Shown here: positions 14,685 through 18,283 of the stretch, one piece after another
Layout of the letters: the number at the start of each line of letters is the position of its first letter
Position numbering within the stretch: position 1 is the first letter of the stretch
Source of the DNA: Chloroflexota bacterium
Lineage (GTDB): Bacteria; Chloroflexota; UBA6077
Assembly: GCA_021806765.1 (NCBI GenBank)
Contig: JAJZQR010000091.1
Coordinates: forward strand, 1 to 18,283
Direction: 5' to 3'
DNA: 18,283 bases
Translations under genes and position numbers: made by a program
Notes under the pieces: model-generated
Seen by the model: the letters and a program-made list of their open reading frames with translations, nothing else
What the model was told of the DNA's origin: nothing
Database searches by the model: none

Positions 14685-14832
14685 AGGCGACCTCTACGTA
14701 GCGCCCGCCGGCCGCGGTCCCTCGGACGGCTGAGCGCCGCTCGAGGTCGCCTACCAGCGCGCCCTGCCTTCAGGTAGGGTGAGGACTGGGACGGGGGGTA
14801 ATGCCACCTCTTTATTCTGGAAAAGGAGGTGG
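14685..14832 (+). promoter_or_regulatory. Structured mRNA leader with sequestered ribosome site (candidate riboswitch)
   Basis: The leader has a perfect 10-bp long-range stem AGGCGACCTC (14685-14694) with GAGGTCGCCT (14743-14752), enclosing a GTCC-CTC-GGAC hairpin (14717-14727). A second hairpin follows, CCTGCC-TTCA-GGTAGG (14764-14779, one G-U). Finally CCACCTC (14804-14810) pairs perfectly with GAGGTGG (14826-14832), extended by TTT/AAA around one bulged G, which buries the Shine-Dalgarno AAAGGAGG just before ATG 14840. An upstream folded domain plus an anti-SD hairpin is the layout of a translational riboswitch. I could not match it to the conserved cores of the Mg (M-box), Mn (yybP-ykoY), NiCo, cobalamin or c-di-AMP classes. 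The pairings are seen; ligand control is inferred. Confidence 0.5.
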
Positions 14833-14839
14833 TTTCTTT

Positions 14840-16123
14840 ATGCTCCTCTTCAGCCAGATCATTGGACGGCCCGTGGTCGATGCCAAGGGCACGATTTTGG
14901 GGAGACTGAAGGACCTGATCGCTTCGGGCGGAAGCTACCCCGTCGTCAAGGGGCTGGTGGTGGAAGGTATGAACCGCCAGCGCTTTGCCGTGGCATGGGA
15001 GCAGGTAGCCGACATCGAGGAAGGCAAGGTCAGGCTCGCCGTCACCAAGCGATACATCGTCCTCTACGAGAACGAATCTGAAGATGTGCTGCTCTCCGAG
15101 CAGGTGCTCGACCGCCAGCTCTCCGACGTGGAAGGCCACAAGGTAGGGCGGGTCAACGACATACAGCTGGGCAAGACCAACAGCCATTACCGGGTTCTGG
15201 CCATAGACCCCAGCACCCGTGGGCTGTTGCGGCGGCTGGGTATCGACCGGGCGATCAGCCTGGTGGGGATCCGCCCTGAGGAGCACCTCATCCCCTGGGA
15301 GAAGCTCCAGCCCATCCAGGATCCCATGCCCAGCCTGCAGATTCGGGTGCCCAGAACCACCATCCCCAGGCTGCACCCCTCGGACATAGCCGACATCGTG
15401 GACCAGCTGTCCGTGAGGGAAAGCTCCTCCCTGATCGAGGCCATGGACGACGAGACCGCTGCCGATACCCTGGAAGAGGTCTCATCGCGCCGGCAGGTGC
15501 AGATCCTCCGAGAGATGGAGAGTTCCCGGGCCGCCGACATCCTGGAAGAGATGGGACCCGACGAGGCCGCCGACGTCCTGGCCGACATGCCTGCCAAGAA
15601 AGCAGCAGAACTGCTCTCCCTCATGGAGGAGGAGGAATCCCAGGAGGTTCGGGAGCTGCTGGCCTACCCGGAGGACTCGGCCGGCGGCATAATGACCACC
15701 GAGTACATCAGTCTGCCCGAGTCGCTCTCCGTAGGGGAGGCCCTGGAGCAGTTCAGGGAGCAGGCTCGAGCCGTGGACAACGTCTACTACGTCTACGTGG
15801 TGGACCGTCCCGAGGTGGAGAGGCTGATCGGGACCATCTCCCTCCGGGAGTTGATCATCGCCTCCCCCGACCACACCCTGGCCGAGCTGGTGGATCGATC
15901 GCCCATAACGGTGCGGCTGAGCGATAGCCAGGAAACGGTGGCCAAGGTGATCGCCAAGTACAACCTGCTGGCGGTGCCGGTGGTGGACGACCAGAATCGG
16001 CTGCAGGGGATAGTCACCGTGGACGACGCCATGGATATCCTGCTGCCCGCCACCTGGCGGCGACGGCTGCCGAGGATGTTCGCCCGGGAACAGACGACCG
16101 GCGCCACCGCCGCCAACCCGTAG
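14840..16123 (+). CDS. Soluble PRC-barrel / MgtE_N / tandem CBS protein without a channel
   Basis: A 427-residue protein. Two PRC-barrel-like segments (about 1-80 and 88-155; FSQIIGRPVVDAKGTILGRL and LSDVEGHKVGRVNDIQL) precede an MgtE_N helical domain (about 178-278) with ADIL/DEAADVLADMPAKKAAELL repeats, the PEDSAGGIMTTEYI hinge (277-290) and two CBS domains (about 284-345 and 350-405). These are the cytosolic magnesium-sensing parts of MgtE transporters, but the five-helix membrane channel is missing: the chain ends 22 residues after CBS2 with a basic stretch (RRRLPRMFAR). Such channel-less proteins are known beside Nramp-type transporters; none is here, so its partner must be elsewhere. 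The start is ATG 14840, set by AAAGGAGGTGG; the more upstream ATG 14802 lies inside the regulatory hairpin. The likely role is divalent-metal-dependent regulation of a transporter in trans; expression seems controlled by its leader RNA. Confidence 0.9.
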   Translation: MLLFSQIIGRPVVDAKGTILGRLKDLIASGGSYPVVKGLVVEGMNRQRFAVAWEQVADIEEGKVRLAVTKRYIVLYENESEDVLLSEQVLDRQLSDVEGHKVGRVNDIQLGKTNSHYRVLAIDPSTRGLLRRLGIDRAISLVGIRPEEHLIPWEKLQPIQDPMPSLQIRVPRTTIPRLHPSDIADIVDQLSVRESSSLIEAMDDETAADTLEEVSSRRQVQILREMESSRAADILEEMGPDEAADVLADMPAKKAAELLSLMEEEESQEVRELLAYPEDSAGGIMTTEYISLPESLSVGEALEQFREQARAVDNVYYVYVVDRPEVERLIGTISLRELIIASPDHTLAELVDRSPITVRLSDSQETVAKVIAKYNLLAVPVVDDQNRLQGIVTVDDAMDILLPATWRRRLPRMFAREQTTGATAANP

Positions 16124-16131
16124 GGCATCCG

Positions 16132-16199
16132 GTAGTAACGACTTCAGTCGTTCGTTACCTCGTCCAAGAACCGGGACGAACGACTAAAGTCGTTACTAC
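16132..16199. repeat. Nested inverted repeat between convergent genes (REP/MITE-like, possible terminator)
   Basis: A 24-base arm at 16132-16155 is repeated inverted at 16176-16199 with one mismatch, around a 20-base spacer. Each arm is itself a palindrome (AACGACT-TC-AGTCGTT and AACGACT-AA-AGTCGTT), so it can fold as one long hairpin or two small ones. It fills the gap between convergent stop codons and could end transcription in both directions. The design and wording resemble dispersed intergenic elements of the REP/MITE kind. Confidence 0.7.
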
Positions 16200-16208
16200 A
16201 GTCTCGTA

Positions 16209-17375
16209 CTACCGCCTCCGGCTCGACACCCCCAGCGCAGCCAGCGTTGCCACCACGGAAACGACCACCAGGATCCCCAGACTGGACTCCAGACCCAGGC
16301 GGTCCGCCAGAACCCCTTGCAGCGCAACGCCGGCCCCGCCGACGATCATCCCGGCGCTGATGGCGAGACCCGAGGCTACCCCCATGCGAGAGGGCACGAT
16401 CTCCTGGGCCGCCGCCAGGGTAACGGTCAGGGGGATGCCCAGGAGAAAGCCCACGGTGAGGGCCAGGATCACCGCCTCCTGGCCCGGGGTTGCCACGAAG
16501 AAGTGCACCGCGGGGGCCATCAGCAGGAAGGATGCAACGAGAACCGGCTTCCTCCCCAGATTGTCGGCCAGTAGACCCCCCACGAGGCTGCCGGTCCCTT
16601 CCATGATCAGCAAGAGAAAGAGTGTCCTGCCCGCCAGGTCCGGTGCCTCGCCCCGAGCCGCGTACAGCAGCGGCACGAAGGCCAGCAATCCATATTCCAC
16701 CCAGGAGCGGACGACGATGGTGAGCATCAGGGCCACCACCCCTCCCCACGCGATAGGCCCAACCTTCTCCACCGAGGTCCCGGGGGCCTTCTTCACCAGC
16801 AGTCGATCCACCGGCCCCATGGCCTTGAAGAGCAGCGACGCCACCAGCAGAGCAGGGATCAACAGGAGGGTAGTGCCCTGGAGCCCCGCCGGTATCAACA
16901 CCGTGGCCGCCAGGAGCGGTCCGGCCGAGAGGCCGACGTTGGCAACCACCATGTAGATCGATAGGGCGGTGGTGCGCCACTGGCCGCCCAGCAGCGCGGC
17001 CGTCTTGGCCCCCTGGGGATGGAACGCACCGACGGCCAGGCCCAGCACCGCCACGACCGCCAGGAGGGCAACGTAGCTGTGGAGGAAACCCACCAGGGCC
17101 AGGGCTATCGCCGCCACCAGGATGCTGAGGGTGGCCAGCCAGCGGCTGCCAAACCGATCGGACAGCCAGCCAAAGAAGGGCTGGCTGAGGGAGGAACAGG
17201 TCGTTTGGACGCTGGTCAGGGCTGCCACGCTGCCGTAGGAGAGGCCGAGAGCGCTAACCAGCAGCGGATAGAAGATCGGCAGGGTGTTGGCGCACAGATC
17301 GACCACAGCGTGGCCAAGGCCCAGGGCGAGCAGGGGGCCGTTACGCAGGAGCAGAAACTGGCTCTCCCTCTTCAC
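16209..17375 (-). CDS. MFS exporter of the fosmidomycin-resistance (Fsr) type
   Basis: A 388-residue inner-membrane protein with about 12 hydrophobic segments. Helix 1 contains GHAVVDLCANTLPIFYPLL (22-40), the HxxxDxxxNxLPxxxPLL pattern that typifies Fsr-like efflux proteins. The loop 2-3 motif A is GWLSDRFGSRW and its second-half counterpart is GLLADNLGRKP; a PQGAKTAALL segment follows helix 4. Fsr-like MFS proteins export small drugs or metabolites by proton antiport; the substrate here is unknown. The start is GTG 17375-17373, sharing GTGA with the rsmG stop, so it is translationally coupled to rsmG. Longer in-frame starts run back inside rsmG and give a proline/glycine-rich non-membrane sequence, so they were not used. 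The gene ends ten bases from the nested inverted repeat. Confidence 0.88.
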   Translation of the reverse strand: MKRESQFLLLRNGPLLALGLGHAVVDLCANTLPIFYPLLVSALGLSYGSVAALTSVQTTCSSLSQPFFGWLSDRFGSRWLATLSILVAAIALALVGFLHSYVALLAVVAVLGLAVGAFHPQGAKTAALLGGQWRTTALSIYMVVANVGLSAGPLLAATVLIPAGLQGTTLLLIPALLVASLLFKAMGPVDRLLVKKAPGTSVEKVGPIAWGGVVALMLTIVVRSWVEYGLLAFVPLLYAARGEAPDLAGRTLFLLLIMEGTGSLVGGLLADNLGRKPVLVASFLLMAPAVHFFVATPGQEAVILALTVGFLLGIPLTVTLAAAQEIVPSRMGVASGLAISAGMIVGGAGVALQGVLADRLGLESSLGILVVVSVVATLAALGVSSRRR

Positions 17376-18172
17376 TCCCGAAGCCCCGAGGAAGCCGTGA
17401 GAGGCCGTTTGGTCGGCATGCCGGCCCGGCGAGGAAACTGATGGGGGGTGGGGGAGACCTTTTCCACGATGACCAGCGAGCGCCCCTCCTCCAGCAGGGA
17501 GAGACGAACAGGCACTGGCTCCCGGTAGCTGCCCCCCATCAGTTCGACGGCGTACCGCCCCTCCTCGATCTCCTCGGTCACGTCCCCCTTCTTGGGGGCT
17601 ATCACCCGGCCACCCACCCGACAGAAGGGGAGGCATAGCTCCGCCAGCACCGCCAGCCGCGACACGGCCCGCGCCACCACGACGTCGTACTTCTCCCGTT
17701 CCCCCGGAACCCGGGCCAGGTCCTCGGCTCTGGTGGTAAACACCCCGGCGTTCTCCAGCTTCAGCATCCCCACCATATGGGATAGGAAGGCCGTCTTCTT
17801 GCCGATGGATTCGATCAGTGTGAGCTTCATCTCCGGCAGGCAGATCTTCAGGGGCAGACCCGGAAAGCCGGCACCACTCCCCACGTCGATGCAGGAGAGG
17901 CCGGCGCCCCGGTTCAACCGCTCCGCCAGATCGCCGGAGGCCGCCCCCTCTCCCCCACCCGCGGCTAACCTCGGGAAGCCCAGGAGGCAGGTGAGAGAGT
18001 CCAGGAAGTGCTTGGTCTGGATCTCCTCGGGAGCGACGATGGCGGTCAGATTGGCCCGCTGGTTCCAGCGCAGCAACTCGTTCATGTAGAGCGAGAAAGC
18101 GGAAAGCTGCTCGCGGGTCAGATGAAGGTCCAATTCACTGGCTCCGGCCTGCAGCAGTTTCAGGTCTGCCAC
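17372..18172 (-). CDS. rsmG: 16S rRNA (guanine527-N7)-methyltransferase RsmG (GidB)
   Basis: A 266-residue protein. RsmG signatures are visible: the N-terminal LYMNELLRWNQRANLTAI (family L..WN...NLTAI), the SAM-binding IDVGSGAGFPGLPLKI loop (about 95-110), LTLIESIGKKTAFL, and VVVARAVSRLAVL, with ending strands PVPVRLSLL and SLVIVEKV. The enzyme methylates G527 of 16S rRNA in the cytoplasm; loss gives low-level streptomycin resistance in other bacteria. It is slightly longer than the usual 210-240 residues because of a Gly/Ala-rich insertion before the SAM loop and a tail of about 27 residues. The start used is GTG 18172-18170, with GGAGAGG six bases upstream. ATG 18178 touches that ribosome site and ATG 18250 has none, but either is possible. 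An MFS gene follows with a 4-bp overlap. This is a housekeeping gene and marks ordinary chromosome at this end. Confidence 0.93.
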   Translation of the reverse strand: MADLKLLQAGASELDLHLTREQLSAFSLYMNELLRWNQRANLTAIVAPEEIQTKHFLDSLTCLLGFPRLAAGGGEGAASGDLAERLNRGAGLSCIDVGSGAGFPGLPLKICLPEMKLTLIESIGKKTAFLSHMVGMLKLENAGVFTTRAEDLARVPGEREKYDVVVARAVSRLAVLAELCLPFCRVGGRVIAPKKGDVTEEIEEGRYAVELMGGSYREPVPVRLSLLEEGRSLVIVEKVSPTPHQFPRRAGMPTKRPLTASSGLRE

Positions 18173-18283
18173 GATCATCCTCTCCCATGGCACCGGCTGG
18201 ATGAGCACAGGCCCGGGTGCGGCGCAGGATTCCGGGCAAGCTGCATCCATAGCACAAACGCCTGTAGTGGCCGGCGTCTCTGC

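Noticed and set aside
12854..14701. A 615-codon plus-strand frame opposite sqr and its flanks.
   Set aside because: It runs through the promoter region and the antisense of sqr with no protein features.
14685..14832. Assignment of the leader to a known metal riboswitch (M-box, yybP-ykoY, NiCo).
   Set aside because: The conserved core sequences of those classes are not visible; only the general layout fits.
16977..17636. Longer in-frame start for the MFS protein inside rsmG.
   Set aside because: The added residues are not membrane-like and would overlap rsmG by over 250 bp; the GTGA-coupled start is better.

Overview
The window is GC-rich (most 60-base blocks I counted are 60-67% G+C) and bacterial, with dense coding, GTGA start/stop overlaps and sigma70-type promoters. 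The gene content (rsmG, a sulfide:quinone oxidoreductase, a PRC/MgtE_N/CBS protein, a large Eco57I-type methylase next to a SNF2 helicase, an AlbA_2/RecG-like protein) would suit an environmental Chloroflexota-like or similar high-GC lineage. That placement is a guess, because no rRNA or other taxonomic marker is present.

Left two thirds (1-13089, all minus strand) form an accessory, probably anti-phage, cluster. In transcription order it holds: a strong promoter (TTGACA/16 bp/TATAGT, 13062-13089); a PLD-SNF2 helicase fusion (9496-12876); an Eco57I-type adenine methylase (6141-9386); an AlbA_2/GHKL-ATPase/winged-helix protein (4459-6144) that overlaps the methylase by GTGA; a 570-bp regulatory junction; an Hsp70-TPR chimera (1481-3886); a compact UvrD-like helicase (252-1484) that overlaps hsp70 by GTGA; and the start of a DprA-like (SLOG) gene that runs off the left edge (1-242). 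The first three genes recall the helicase + methylase core of DISARM class 1 (DrmD/DrmMI-like) and of 'helicase-methylase-ATPase' systems, but drmA and drmB are not present. The second three add a chaperone-like ATPase, a second helicase and a DNA-binding Rossmann protein. I infer a composite restriction-like system in which the methylase marks self DNA, the helicases and PLD act on unmarked DNA, and the Hsp70/UvrD/DprA half is a sensor or effector arm that may be controlled separately.

The junction (3887-4458) is the most unusual non-coding part. It carries four tandem 11-bp repeats in helical phase, a 12-bp palindrome lying over a candidate hsp70 promoter, two copies of CTATGAACCG, a stranded or tiny winged-helix ORF resembling the tail of the AlbA_2 protein, and an 18-bp perfect palindrome made of TGCGCA units.

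Right third (13187-18283) looks like ordinary chromosome. It holds an SQR-type flavoprotein (minus, 13187-14395), a divergent PRC/MgtE_N/CBS soluble protein (plus, 14840-16123), and an Fsr-like MFS exporter (minus, 16209-17375) translationally coupled to rsmG (minus, 17372-18172). The PRC/MgtE_N/CBS gene has a consensus promoter, a leader of about 290 nt, and a Shine-Dalgarno sequence buried in a hairpin, which looks like a riboswitch-type expression platform. A nested inverted repeat separates the convergent genes at 16132-16199.
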